From: Endomychus coccineus
Lineage: Eukaryota > Arthropoda > Insecta > Coleoptera > Endomychidae
Reading direction: 5' to 3'
Length of the DNA stretch: 64,000 nucleotides
NCBI GenBank assembly: GCA_958510875.1
Contig: OY294067.1
Coordinates: forward strand, 194,501,322-194,565,321
This document shows, one piece after another, positions 54,838-64,000 of the stretch (the stretch's first letter is position 1; each line of letters opens with the position of its first letter). Below the pieces are notes generated by a model. The model saw only the letters and a list, made by a program, of their open reading frames with translations. It did not search any database and was not told where the DNA came from. The translations under genes were made by a program, and so were the position numbers.

Positions 54838-55410
54838 TTTTTCGCTGGATACAAGCGAAAGTGTTAGTCATCACTGGATGTAAGTGATTATTGTTTTTCG
54901 CTGGATATAAGCGAAAGTGTAGTCATCACTGGATGTAAGTGATTATTGTTTTTCCCTGGATATAAGCGAAAGTGTAATTATCACTAGATGTAAGTGATTA
55001 TTGTTTTTCGCTGGATATGAGCGAAAGCGTTATCATCACTGGATGTGATTATTGGTTTTCGCTGGATATAAGCGAAAGTGTTATCATCACTGGATGTAAG
55101 TGATTATACTTTTTCGCTGGATATAAGCGAAAGTGTTATCATCACTGGATGTAAGTGATTATATTTTTTCGCTGGATATAAGCGAAAGTGTTATCATCAC
55201 TGGATGTAAGTGATTATTGTTTTTCGCTGGATATAAGCGAAAGTGTAATTATCACTGAATGTAAGTGATTATTGTTTTTCGCTGGATATAAGCGAAAGTG
55301 TCATCATCACTGGATAGAAGTGATTATTATTTTTTTTTCGCTGGATATAAGCGAAAATGTAATCCATTTCTAGATGGAAGTGGTTATTGTTTTTCGCTGG
55401 ATGTAAGCGA
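54838..55410 (+). repeat. Minisatellite, ~11 units of 51-60 bp, each with two small hairpins
   Basis: Units contain TTTTTCGCTGGATATAAGCG and then ATCACTGGATGTAAGTGAT. Both halves are short stem-loops (CGCT/AGCG and ATCACT/AGTGAT) with GGAT(A/G)TA loops. The array follows the integrase stop codon of the older gypsy element and precedes its 3' LTR, so it lies in the 3' untranslated region. Confidence 0.9.
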
Positions 55411-55648
55411 AGTGGTATGATTATTTTTTGGATCATTACTACGCAAATGATAATATGGTAATGTAAAGCGAAGGCATTCATTAAAATGATAAACCTGACG
55501 AACTGATCTTCAGTTGCGCGAATGCATGTAACCTTAGGTAAATTTCTTCCAGTTGATTTTGACAGGATTGCCGAGCAAACTGTTAGTATTATAACTTCGT
55601 ATTCTGTAGAGACGTCACACGGAGACGTGTGACCTGTCAGAATGGCCG

Positions 55649-56023
55649 TGTCGGGGATCTCATAGCAGCAAGTTGTGTTGCCTAACTTGGGTGGAAACAG
55701 CGGAGTGCCAAGCAGCACGTAATTTCGGAGAGAGACAGGACCGACGGGGAGTCAGTCTTTGTTTGGCACTGCGAGAGATCACCACGCTTTTACGAACTCT
55801 AGACACGTAATTTATCATAGAAGGGCAATTGAGTTATTCAGGTTCAGTGTTTTGTTTATTTGATTGTTTTTATTAAGAGTTTTGTGACTTATGTTGTATT
55901 TTATCAAGATGGAAAACCAAGGTGATAACGACCCTTCGATATATAGTATTACAGTTTTGTTATTCAACGTTATTAAATTCAGTTAGAACTGTAGTTATTT
56001 TATCAAAGTTTCAATTTGTAACC
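55649..56023 (+). repeat. 3' LTR of the older gypsy element, first part
   Basis: Begins TGTCGGGGATCTCA and contains a TATA-poor, T-rich stretch and the gag-start-like ATGGAAAACC. It is interrupted after TTTGTAACC by the younger element. The rest is at 60476-60650, giving a total of about 550 bp. Confidence 0.7.
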
Positions 56024-56187
56024 TGTTATATATGTAGAATGCTATGTTAATTATATTGTTTTTGTGTGTATCGCGTAAGAAGCGATACGCGTTTTTGTAA
56101 CTGATGTCGAACTGGATTCTTTAGTTTCCAATAAATACGTAAAGTATCAGCACGTTGTATTAATTGTACCTGCACTGATATAAAACA
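56024..56187 (+). repeat. 5' LTR of younger gypsy element
   Basis: TGTTATATATG ... ATATAAAACA. Contains a TATCGC/GCGATA hairpin (near 56080-56099) and AATAAA near 56138. Two mismatches to 60307-60470. Confidence 0.95.
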
Positions 56188-56189
56188 AG

Positions 56190-56202
56190 TGGCGACGAGG
56201 AT
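56190..56202 (+). promoter_or_regulatory. tRNA primer-binding site
   Basis: TGGCGACGAGGAT two bases after the 5' LTR, identical to the PBS of the minus-strand gypsy element at 35120-35132. The primer tRNA is not identified here. Confidence 0.85.
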
Positions 56203-56334
56203 GATTAGAGTTTATCGTTTCGAAAATTATTAATATTAAAAAGTTTCGGGACAAAGTGTGACTGTGCTCATAATAACGCTAGGATTAGTTTCGATAAGTT
56301 ATTGTGTTCGCAAATTTAGGCACTAAAGTTCAAA

Positions 56335-57785
56335 ATGCCTGCGGATTCTGTTACAAATATCGGACTAATTGGTCAGTTAAGAGTTTCATGATGAAACAAG
56401 CGACTTCTCGGTTTTTAAAGTAAAACTTGAGCAGTATATAATCGCAAATAGTTTCACAAATGATGAAATTAAAAAACGGGCAATTTTATTAAACATATTG
56501 CACGAGGACACTTACGTATTGCTACGTAGCTTATGCGTGCCGGTCGCTATCGATACAAAAAGTTTTGAATTCTTATTGGACAAGTTGGAAAGACATTGTA
56601 GCCCGATAAGAAGTTATTTTGCTTCGCGAATAAAATTTTATACCGCGAAGAGATACTGTAATGAAACAGTAGCAAATTGGGCGGCGCGTGTGCGTAATTT
56701 GTCCGCATCGTGCGGATTCGGGGCAGAAATTAATACGGTCATGAGGGATGTATTTGTGACTGGAGTAGGTGCTGGAAAAATTTTGGACCGACTTTTGGAA
56801 ACGGATCCAACTAACGCAACATCGGATTTCGATGCACTCATCCGCTTGGCCCAAAGCAAGGAAGCTGCGATGAGAGAGACGGAGTCAACGTCCAGGAGCG
56901 TGGTGATAAAGACGGAGCCGCAGTACAGGATCACCCATACAGGCAAGCGTGATCAAGGATTTCAAGGTAGGAAGAGCGAATGTGGAAAAAGTGCGAGTGG
57001 TGCAACAAAAAGTGGCGATAACCAGAAGTATTTCGTGTGCGGCCGTAAAAATCATTTCGCGGACCAGTGTAGATATAAGAATTATTCATGTCACACATGC
57101 GGCAAGCGAGGTCACATTGCCACAGTATGTAAAAACAAATCTTTTTCTAAATTCTTATCAACCGAAACCGGTGAAACGTCAAACTCAACTGAATTGTTTA
57201 CAATTTATGATACTTTACTAAATAGCATAGATGACAAAAGAGAGGAAAGTGACCATCCTTTTTACATAAAGTTGAAAATTGATAAACTGTATTTGAATTT
57301 TGAAATTGATACAGGGTCCTCGCATGCTGTCATTTCTGAAAAATTATACAAAAAACGTTTTTCTAAATATAAAGTTTTAGAAAACGATTTGGTTTTCAAA
57401 GATTATGTTGGTATGAGCTTTAAACCTACTGGTAAAATTAATGTTAATGTTGACTTTGACAATAAGATTCATCCTCTTAATTTATATATTATTAAAAATG
57501 GAGGCACTCCCTTAATCGGCAGAAAGGCATTAAATATGTTTAAATTGGGAATTTCAAGTATTCACAATCAGAAAGACATTATTTCAGGTACTGATATGGT
57601 TATTCAAGAGCTATTTGATAAATATAAAGATATTTTTGAACATACATTAGGAACTTTTAATAGAGATAAATTTACATTGAAGTTGAAACACGATATTACT
57701 CCTAAATTCTTTAAGCCTCGCTTAACGTTTACTAAATTTAGGTATTCTAGAGCCGGTTCAATACTCAAATTGGAGAACACCAATT
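56335..57785 (+). pseudogene. gag and protease of younger gypsy element
   Basis: An ATG at 56335 (MPADSVTNIGLIGQLR) is out of frame with the main body, which is open from about 56384 (FHDETSDFSVFKVKLEQY). The body has a capsid-type region (LLDKLERHCSPI, WAARVRNLSASCGFG), then two zinc knuckles at about 57029-57130. The second is intact (CHTCGKRGHIATVC); the first reads FVCGRKNHFADQC, with F where a cysteine should be. Protease follows with FEIDTGSSHAVI (~57299-57334) and PLIGRKALNMF. A frame change near 57750-57770 separates protease from RT. Confidence 0.88.
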
Positions 57786-59388
57786 GTGCCTATTTTAAAA
57801 CCAAGTGGGGCAGTTCGAATTTGTGGAGATTATAAAATAACAGTTAATCCCGCATTAGAAGTTTGTAAATTCCCTTTACCTAGAATTGAGTACCTTTTTG
57901 AAAAACTTCAAGGCGGCACAAAATTTTCAAAATTAGATCTGTCCGAAGCCTATCAACAATTACTTTTAACAGCTGATTGTAAAGATATTCTAACTATCTC
58001 GACCCATAAGGGGTTATTTAGATATACGCGACTTCCTTACGGTATCAATACCGCACCAGCATTATTTCAACAAATTATTGAAAAATTATTAATGGACATA
58101 CCAGGCGTCGTATGTTTCATCGACGATATACTAATTACAGGCAGTAATGATAAGGAGCATTTAGAGCGTTTAGAGTAAGTTTTTCGACGTTTACATGATT
58201 CAGGATTGCGATTAAAAGCAGACAAATGTAGTTTTATGCAACCCACAATAAAGTATTTGGGACACATAATTGATAGGACGGGGTTACACAAAACTACAGA
58301 AAGAATTGACGCAATAAATAATTGTCCAGTTCCAACTAATTATACAGAATTGAAATCGTTCTTAGGTATGATCAATTTTTATGGTAAGTTTTTAGAAAAT
58401 GGAGCAACAGTTTTGCATCCAACATCAACATTTGCGCAAAAATTCTTGTTTTAAATGGGACTCTGAATGCCAGAGTACATTTAATGAAGTTAAAGAGATG
58501 ATAACATCTCCAAAAGTGCTAGTACACTTTAATTGCAATTTGCCAATAAAGTTGACAGTAGACGCGTCACCGACAGGGCTTGGAGCTATACTCTCGCATA
58601 TTTATGAAAATAAAGAAGAAAAGCCAATAGCTTACGCGTCTCGTGTGCTTTTAAAAAGCGAACGTAACTATTCTCAACTAGATAAGGAAGCATTAGCTAT
58701 TATATACGGGGTCAAGAAATTTTACCAATACCTTTTCGGTAAGAGGTTTATTTTGGTTACCGACCACAAGCCGCTGGTGTCAATTTTTGGTCCCAAAAAT
58801 GGCATTCCCATTATGGCAACCAGCCGTTTGCAGCGCTGGGCGCAATTTTTAACATGTTTCGACTTCGATATAGAATATGTAATGTCAAATAAGAATTCTG
58901 CTGATTGTCTTTCTAGATTGCCACTACCTGAAAATCATAATTTAAATTTGGGTGGCAATTTTTATAATAAAGATTTAGAAATTACTCATTTAAATGTGAT
59001 TAAAACACAAAATGAATTACCTGTTAATTCTGCACAAATTAAACACGCTTCCAGTAGAGACAGTGTTTTAAGTAAAGTTATACCATTTGTACTATCAGGC
59101 TGGCCCAAAAGTATAACACAGGATGATTTAAAACCTTTCTTTGCCAGACGTAATGAATTAAGTGTGGAACAGGGTTGTTTAATGTGGGGATATCGTATAG
59201 TTATTCCGCAAAAATATAAGAGATACGTCTTGTGTGAAATTCACAAAAATCATATGGGCATTGTAAAATCAAAATCGTTTGCCAGATCATACGTTTGGTG
59301 GCCTGGTCTTGATAGCGATATCGAAACCTATGCAACCAATGTGAGGTTTGTGCAGAATACAAAATTTACCACCAAAATCTTACTTTAG
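57786..59388 (+). pseudogene. Reverse transcriptase and RNase H of younger gypsy element
   Basis: RT reads PILKPSGAVRICGDYK, FSKLDLSEAYQQLLL, FRYTRLPYGINTAPALFQQI and CFIDDILITG (IDD catalytic box, ~58118-58141). A TAA at 58176-58178 interrupts the RT, which continues in frame with LKADKCSFMQPTIKYLGHII. A frame change near 58425 leads to RNase H: LTVDASPTGLGAILS, NYSQLDKEALAIIYGVKKF, FILVTDHKPLVSIF and NSADCLSRLP. The integrase zinc-finger region HKNHMGIVKSKSFARSYVWW follows before another frame change near 59350. Confidence 0.9.
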
Positions 59389-60296
59389 TCCTTGGAGATG
59401 GAATCAAAACGTTTGGACGCGTATTCATATTGACTATTTAGGTCCATTCAAAGATAAATATTTTTTTGTAGTAGTTGATTCCACATCTAAATGGATTGAA
59501 GCTTTTCGCATGAGAAAAATTGATACAGCATCAACAGTGAAGGTATTGAGGCAAATTTTCGCTACATGGGGGTTACCTCAGGTTGTAGTTTCAGATAACG
59601 GAACACAATTTGTGTCTGATCATTTTCAATGGTTCGTGAAACAAAATGGGATAAAACATATAACCACTCCACCGTACCATCCCTCCAGTAATGGGGAAGG
59701 AGAAAGTGCGGTGAAAATTCTAAAGAATTTTTTAAAAAAGAGCAGGGCCGACACTAATGATGAAATTGATACTGAAATTTAAAAAAGTCTTATTTCACTA
59801 TCGCAATTCCCCTCATACAACAACTAATGAATCACCGGCAAAATTGTTACCAGGTAGAAATTTAAGATGTCGCTTAGATTTATTAAGGAAACCTACATGT
59901 GAGGTTGTAGAGGAGAAACAGGACAAATCAATTGTTAATGAAGGTGGTAGAAATCGTGAAACTTTTGAGATAGGCGAATCGATTAAAGTTAGAGATTTTA
60001 GACAGGGAAAACCGAAATGGTCTGTTGCACATATTACTAAATTTTTGGGAAACCGAAATTTTGAAATAAAAACATTGGATGGACTTGTGGAGAAAAGACA
60101 TCTTAATCAAATCTTAAAAAATGATAGTTTGCAACCCAAAATCATTTCTAAAATTCCGGTGCCACCTGATTATGCCAATGATGATAATCAATATGCTCAT
60201 ACTGAAGCTGCCAAATCTCCAAGGCCTAGCTCGCGAGTTCTTAGACGTCGCAGTCAATTAAAACACCCTGAGAGATTTGGTAACTCCAATATTTGA
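59348..60296 (+). pseudogene. Integrase and C-terminal domain of younger gypsy element
   Basis: RIHIDYLGPFKDKYFFVVVD carries the first catalytic D, VVSDNGTQFVSDHF the second, and HPSSNGEGESAVKILKNF the glutamate. A frame change near 59770 moves to VLFHYRNSPHTTTNESPAKL. The C-terminus has SIKVRDFRQGKPKWSVAHIT and IKTLDGLVEKRHLNQILK, the GPY/F-like post-core region, and ends in a basic RVLRRRSQLKHPERF. Confidence 0.9.
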
Positions 60297-60305
60297 GGGG
60301 GAGAA
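60295..60305 (+). promoter_or_regulatory. Polypurine tract
   Basis: GAGGGGGAGAA ends two bases before the 3' LTR; primes plus-strand synthesis in LTR retrotransposons. Confidence 0.85.
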
Positions 60306-60306
60306 T

Positions 60307-60470
60307 TGTTATATATGTAGAATGCTATGTTTATTATATTGTTTTTGTGTGTATCGCGTAAGAAGCGATACGCGTTTTTGTAATTGATGTCGAACTGGAT
60401 TCTTTAGTTTCCAATAAATACGTAAAGTATCAGCACGTTGTATTAATTGTACCTGCACTGATATAAAACA
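60307..60470 (+). repeat. 3' LTR of younger gypsy element
   Basis: Identical to 56024-56187 except for A/T and C/T differences near base 26 and base 77 of the LTR. Confidence 0.95.
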
Positions 60471-60475
60471 TAACC

Positions 60476-60650
60476 CATTATATTTTTGTTTTAACTATAG
60501 TTTTCATTGAAAGATAAAAAGCACTTTGTTAATTTTGAAACCATTGTTGTTTTATTTTCTCTTATTTAATTCATCGACTAGCTACCATCTCGAAATACTG
60601 GAAGCTCTTTCTTAATCGAAGGAAACGTTCCATTACGAGACCCCGAGATG
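60476..60650 (+). repeat. 3' LTR of the older gypsy element, second part
   Basis: Continues the LTR split by the younger element. Ends ATTACGAGACCCCGAGATG, an approximate inverse of TGTCGGGGATCTCGT. Followed by TTATA. Confidence 0.6.
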
Positions 60651-60655
60651 TTATA

Positions 60656-62720
60656 ACTTACTGAGCTAGTTGGTTACATAGTAAAAAAAGGTTAAACCTT
60701 ACAGTGACGCCAAAGTATTTGAAACCTTACAATGTAAGTAAGCACGATCGCAAATAGTATTTAAATAGGCACATTTGGTTTTGTAATTTAGTTTACTATG
60801 ATGATGGCTACTTTGGAGCTGAAATGTCCTTGGTAATTTAACAGTACTTTTGGTGGACAATGCTGATTTCTTACTTATTAATGTTATAGTGCGTAACGGA
60901 GGTTTTTACGATGATACTTAATAAAACAATAAATGAAACATGAGGTTATCAAAACTACATGTTTCCCCCAAACTATTTATAAACTAGGTGCGTTCGGCCT
61001 TTCTGAAGACAGTGATGAAAGAGTCCTATTCCCTTTTAAATGACAAAACTAAAGATGCCACCACAGATCTAAAATAGTTATTTTTGTATATAAGTGCGTG
61101 AAATTAGTGTTTTTTAATGGCATATGCGTCAATAAAAACGATTCTTACAAACGGAATACGAACCTTTTTTCTACAACTGTAACATGGAATCAATTGGCTA
61201 AGTAGGATACCAGTGTGTTTTCTAGATGAAGTGTGTGAGAGCGAGAATATAATGAGAAGTTGCACATGTGTGAGCTGGAAATGGAAGAATGTGCGCACAT
61301 TTGAAATTTAATTAATGAAAGTTGTCAGTCGACGTGGAATCGAACCAGCAACTGTCGACATTTCCAGGTAACTCATTCAGTACTGAAGCAACAAAAGTGA
61401 CGTGTTCAGTGTGGATTGAGATATCTTAATGATATACAGGTTTATTTGTCAATGTAGATATATAAGCAGTGAAAGTTATATTAGAGAAATAATATGACAC
61501 GTTTATAAAAACATTTCGTTGTTAGCTATGTCACCATCATCAGATTTGTCATGATATACGGAAATTCAATGTCTAATCACCAGCAGACGTTTACGAAAAA
61601 CTTTTCGTATTAGCTATGTTACTATCATCAGATCTCTCATGGTATGTGGGTTATGTTAGAGAAATAGAACTTACAACGTTTCGTTGTCGAATCACCATCA
61701 GCTGTTATGTAAAAAATACATAATCATTTGGGTAGTAAAACATTTAAAAACGATTTCTGTAGATTATCTACGTTCCGTACTGAACACATATTCCCTATAA
61801 TCGTTACGGTCACTCAAATAGCACACATTGTTCGAAGAATCAAAATTACCTGCACTGGTTAGAGTACCATCAAATTTACACACGTCTTCGATGTGTGGGA
61901 AATTATTAAGTTCTCGACACTTTCGAATCAAAAAATCCGGATTCTCGCTACCTCTCACGTAAATGTAGTCTGCTGGATTTGAGAATATCATTCATTTCTC
62001 CATATTCAACATCTCCAGAGGCATATCGAATTCCATGCAAGACATTTCTCCACATACCATGCAGATTTTCGGTCTTATGCGTTTCGTTGTATAATCATCA
62101 GCCGTTCATGAAAAACGTTATATTGTTAGCTATGTCACCATCATCAGATTTTTATGAAATAGTATACTATACAGATTTGGCATGTGCACGTTTAATTTAA
62201 CGTTTCCAAAAATGAAATAAATAAAAGAAAAATATTTATTGAAGTTTAAACTATATCATGACACTAGGCAGAAATTGAAAATTATGTTGAATAGTGTATC
62301 AATCACTTCATAGCTATGTAGCGACAGTTATTGCTATGAAACAACAAAAAAATTATAAAAATTATTTCATTGAATACACATGTATATTGAAGGAATTCTA
62401 TAGGTAATGAACCACATAAACTGCCCCAACACCTGCTCTCTAAATGGTTTTTGGAACGCTGAACAGAATACCATTGACGTCGCGTGAAGTTTTATGAAGA
62501 TGAAAAAAACATCAGACAGTTTAAATTTGTCGGGTAACAAACGTTTGGAAAATAATGATGACTGATACCAAAAACAAATTTTATAATAAATATAAGTTGA
62601 ATATATTCATATGTCTAATAAACCAATGCGAAAATACAAAATGGAACCAATGAATCAATCCAAGGCTAATAACGAAAATCAACTGGGAATAATATTCGCA
62701 TTTAAATAAGAGTGTTAATC
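60656..62720. other. Intergenic sequence with short scattered repeats
   Basis: Between 61500 and 62150 a motif recurs whose minus strand reads CTGATGATGGTGACATAGCT followed by ACAACGAAACG variants (about 61515-61545, 61600-61640, 61675-61705, 62085-62145). It may be terminal sequence of another PLE-like family. On the minus strand near 61335, GGTTCGATTCCAC resembles a tRNA B box, possibly a tRNA-derived SINE scrap. No gene recognised. Confidence 0.35.
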
Positions 62721-62764
62721 ATACGTTTAACTATAAGTTCAAGCTGCGTTTTCAAGATCTATCT

Positions 62765-63190
62765 TAGTGAATTCAATATCTTCTGTAGCATTATCTGTAC
62801 AAACTTATCTTCTGTTGATGGTATTCCGAGACTACGCTTTTCCTTGCCTCCGGTTTTGGGTGTGTATAACTGCTTGCGATCGGTATTGCTTTCTCTTCAT
62901 ACTATCCACTATCCACTAATGTTTTAAGTTTCCCCATACACCTTCACTGTCACTTTGTCTACACCGCACGCTTTGCTACGTTTCAGTTCCTTATAACACT
63001 GCAAAATTCTCCTCATTGATGAGGTGTATTAGCGATGTAAATTTTACTCGCTTATCTTGCTTCGCTCTTACTCCTTCTGATTTAGTTTTCCTTGCATATT
63101 CCTTCAATCTCTGTTGTATCGGTATTGCAATCCTTATTTCAGTTGCTCTATTGCTGACCGCTTCCCCTTGTATGTGGCTTTCCCACATAC
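62765..63190 (-). pseudogene. Bacterial-type group II intron reverse transcriptase, N-terminal part
   Basis: The minus strand reads KRVKFTSLIHLINEENFAVL (to 62991), then in another frame ELKRSKACGVDKVTVKVYGE, SMKRKQYRSQAV, and YTPKTGGKEKRSLGIPSTED with KFVQIMLQKILNS (to about 62770). The ACGVD segment, the YxPKxxGKxRxLGIPxxEDKxVQ block and their spacing are the RT0-RT2 region of group II intron-encoded (LtrA-type) proteins. No insect retroelement in this window resembles it. At least two frameshifts and one stop are present, and the homology ends near 62765 before the catalytic RT motifs. Probably acquired from an endosymbiont genome. Confidence 0.78.
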
Positions 63191-63590
63191 AGTACTATCA
63201 ATCAGTCCGACTTCCTTTGCGTTGGTTCTCGCCTTGGTTGACTTATCCTAGCATACCTTAGTAGGGATACAACGAATCTCGCAAGTTCATATAGACTGCA
63301 TCTCAATACATGATGCGGCCTCGGATCCCGATAGAGTGAATGATAACTTGCTTTAACGTATTCCACCAGATGAAAAGTGTCGACCTCTATAATGTTGATA
63401 ATTTCGGAACTCAATACCTGCAACGAAAGTTGCACCCTGAATTATTCCTTCCATTAGGTTTACTACGCTTGTTACCTTGTGTAGCATAATGGTCTGTTCC
63501 GGGCTAGTGGCTAAGCTTTTGTCATGTTGGATTTTCACCAACTGAACTGTACACACTTCTTGGTGCATCAAAAAGAAGCATTCCTCACAC
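63191..63590 (-). ncRNA. Group II intron 5' RNA region (candidate)
   Basis: Read on the minus strand from 63590 it starts GTGTGAGG, compatible with the GUGYG 5' end of group II introns. It continues directly into the intron-encoded RT start. A perfect 8-bp stem with a GAAAG loop (GTATGTGG/CCACATAC) lies at the boundary, 63170-63190. Composition is less AT-rich than the neighbouring DNA. I recognise the general style of group II domain I sequence but did not fold it. Confidence 0.55.
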
Positions 63591-64000
63591 TCTAAGATGG
63601 AGATAAACCAGGATTTGATTTTCTTGAATTTTCAAAAAATGCACTACCCAACAAGAAATAGAAAAAAGGTTACAATCAAGCCAAATCGTGAATTCATAAA
63701 ACAGCATACATCAACTATCAAACAAAAGCTTAAAAAATTGCGTGAAAAGACACGAAGAAATAATCAAAATACTCAATCCTATTATTAGAGGATGGAGCCA
63801 ATGTTACTCTTCCGTGGTAACAAGCAAAACTTTTAATCTTATTGATAATATAGTGTTCTGAAGTGGAAAAGGACAATTGTAAGATATCCAAAGAAATGGA
63901 AACGCTGAATTAAAAGGGAGTACTTTTAGAAGTATGAAAACGATAATAGGCGTTAATCTTGTTAGGCACGTAGATCATGCTATTAAACAGCATGTCAAAC
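63591..64000 (+). pseudogene. Bacterial-type group II intron maturase (domain X) fragment
   Basis: The + strand reads GDKPGFDFLEF (frame 1, from ~63599), then KVTIKPNREFIKQHTSTIKQ and KLKKLREKTRRNN, then PIIRGWSQCYSSVVTSKTFN (~63779-63838), then KWKRTIVRYPKKWKR and KREYF in another frame, and LVRHVDHAIKQHVK at the window end. The GFDFLGF-like block, PIIRGWxxYY, the KxxRRHPxK-like segment and RHxDxxIKxHVK occur in this order in LtrA-type proteins, from the end of the RT through maturase domain X. Three frames are needed. It points away from the minus-strand fragment, with the junction at 63590/63591. Confidence 0.82.

Larger units (their letters stand above)
56024..60470 (+). mobile_element. 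Younger Ty3/gypsy element, full length, 4447 bp
   Basis: 164-bp LTRs (56024-56187 and 60307-60470) differ at two positions. TAACC is duplicated at 56019-56023 and 60471-60475. A PBS follows the 5' LTR and a polypurine tract precedes the 3' LTR. The internal region encodes gag, protease, RT, RNase H and integrase in order, but with five frame shifts and one stop. Confidence 0.95.
52595..60650 (+). mobile_element. Older Ty3/gypsy element, internally deleted and split by a second gypsy element
   Basis: It starts TGTCGGGGATCTCG at 52595, and the same sequence starts the 3' LTR at 55649. That LTR is interrupted at 56023 by the younger element (56024-60470 plus TAACC) and ends ...ACGAGACCCCGAGATG at 60650, an approximate inverse of its start. 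TTATA flanks both ends (52590-52594, 60651-60655), consistent with a 5-bp TSD. The internal region keeps gag, protease and integrase but no RT/RNase H. Confidence 0.75.

Noticed and set aside
54838..55410. Regularly spaced repeats that might suggest a CRISPR-like array
   Set aside because: The whole ~54-bp unit is repeated with no unique spacers, and it lies in the 3' region of a gypsy retrotransposon in a eukaryotic genome. It is a minisatellite.
55269..55718. 149-codon minus-strand open frame
   Set aside because: It reads antisense through the hairpin minisatellite and LTR sequence, so its length reflects repetition and not coding.
61325..61385. Complete tRNA gene
   Set aside because: Only a B-box-like GGTTCGATTCC is convincing; the T stem has a mismatch and no A box or acceptor stem pairs with it.

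Overview
The window is eukaryotic nuclear DNA, almost certainly from an insect: AT-rich, GT-AG introns, and dense decayed transposable elements of the kinds common in insect genomes (Penelope-like, BEL/Pao, Ty3/gypsy, copia, non-LTR, long-TIR mariner). No bacterial operon, CRISPR array, rRNA gene or complete tRNA gene was seen.

One host gene is supported. Six exons on the + strand (2045-2188, 2238-2521, 15216-15452, 17115-17243, 39371-39566, 44435-44628) join with matching phases and canonical splice sites. They encode the C-terminal ~395 residues of a Nibbler / mut-7 / EXD3-type 3'-5' exonuclease: the second half of the DEDDy exonuclease domain, the Mut7-C domain and a C-terminal zinc ribbon. 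Its first exons, with the ExoI motif, lie left of the window. One intron is 49 bp while others are 12.7 kb and 22.1 kb, filled with mobile DNA.

Layout. 1-2044: inverted Penelope-like (PLE) fragments. Intron 2522-15215: a short DNA transposon with perfect TIRs and an 8-bp TSD, several PLE families, a large foldback and unclassified repeats. Intron 15453-17114: a GC-rich block. Intron 17244-39370: a PLE with inverted terminal repeats and a 10-bp TSD, a BEL/Pao remnant, a three-level nest (PLE, then foldback, then mariner), a non-LTR element, a minus-strand gypsy and a + strand copia remnant. Intron 39567-44434: a tandemly duplicated non-LTR tail and a second long-TIR mariner. 44.6-52.6 kb: MITE-like inverted repeats, one carrying a 149-bp tandem repeat. 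52595-60650: a gypsy element whose 3' LTR is split by a younger gypsy element (56024-60470). 62.7 kb to the end: fragments of a bacterial-type group II intron.

The observations I rate highest are: (1) group II intron sequence (5' RNA region, RT start, maturase X domain) in two opposed pieces at 62.76-64.0 kb; (2) hammerhead-ribozyme-like motifs at the ends of three PLE families, with different but complementary stem I sequences; (3) the nest at 24.83-29.7 kb, where the opposite arm of the foldback preserves the empty mariner target site; (4) a gypsy-in-gypsy nest in which the young element has 162/164 identical LTR bases but a heavily broken coding region. All calls come from reading the sequence; no database search was run.
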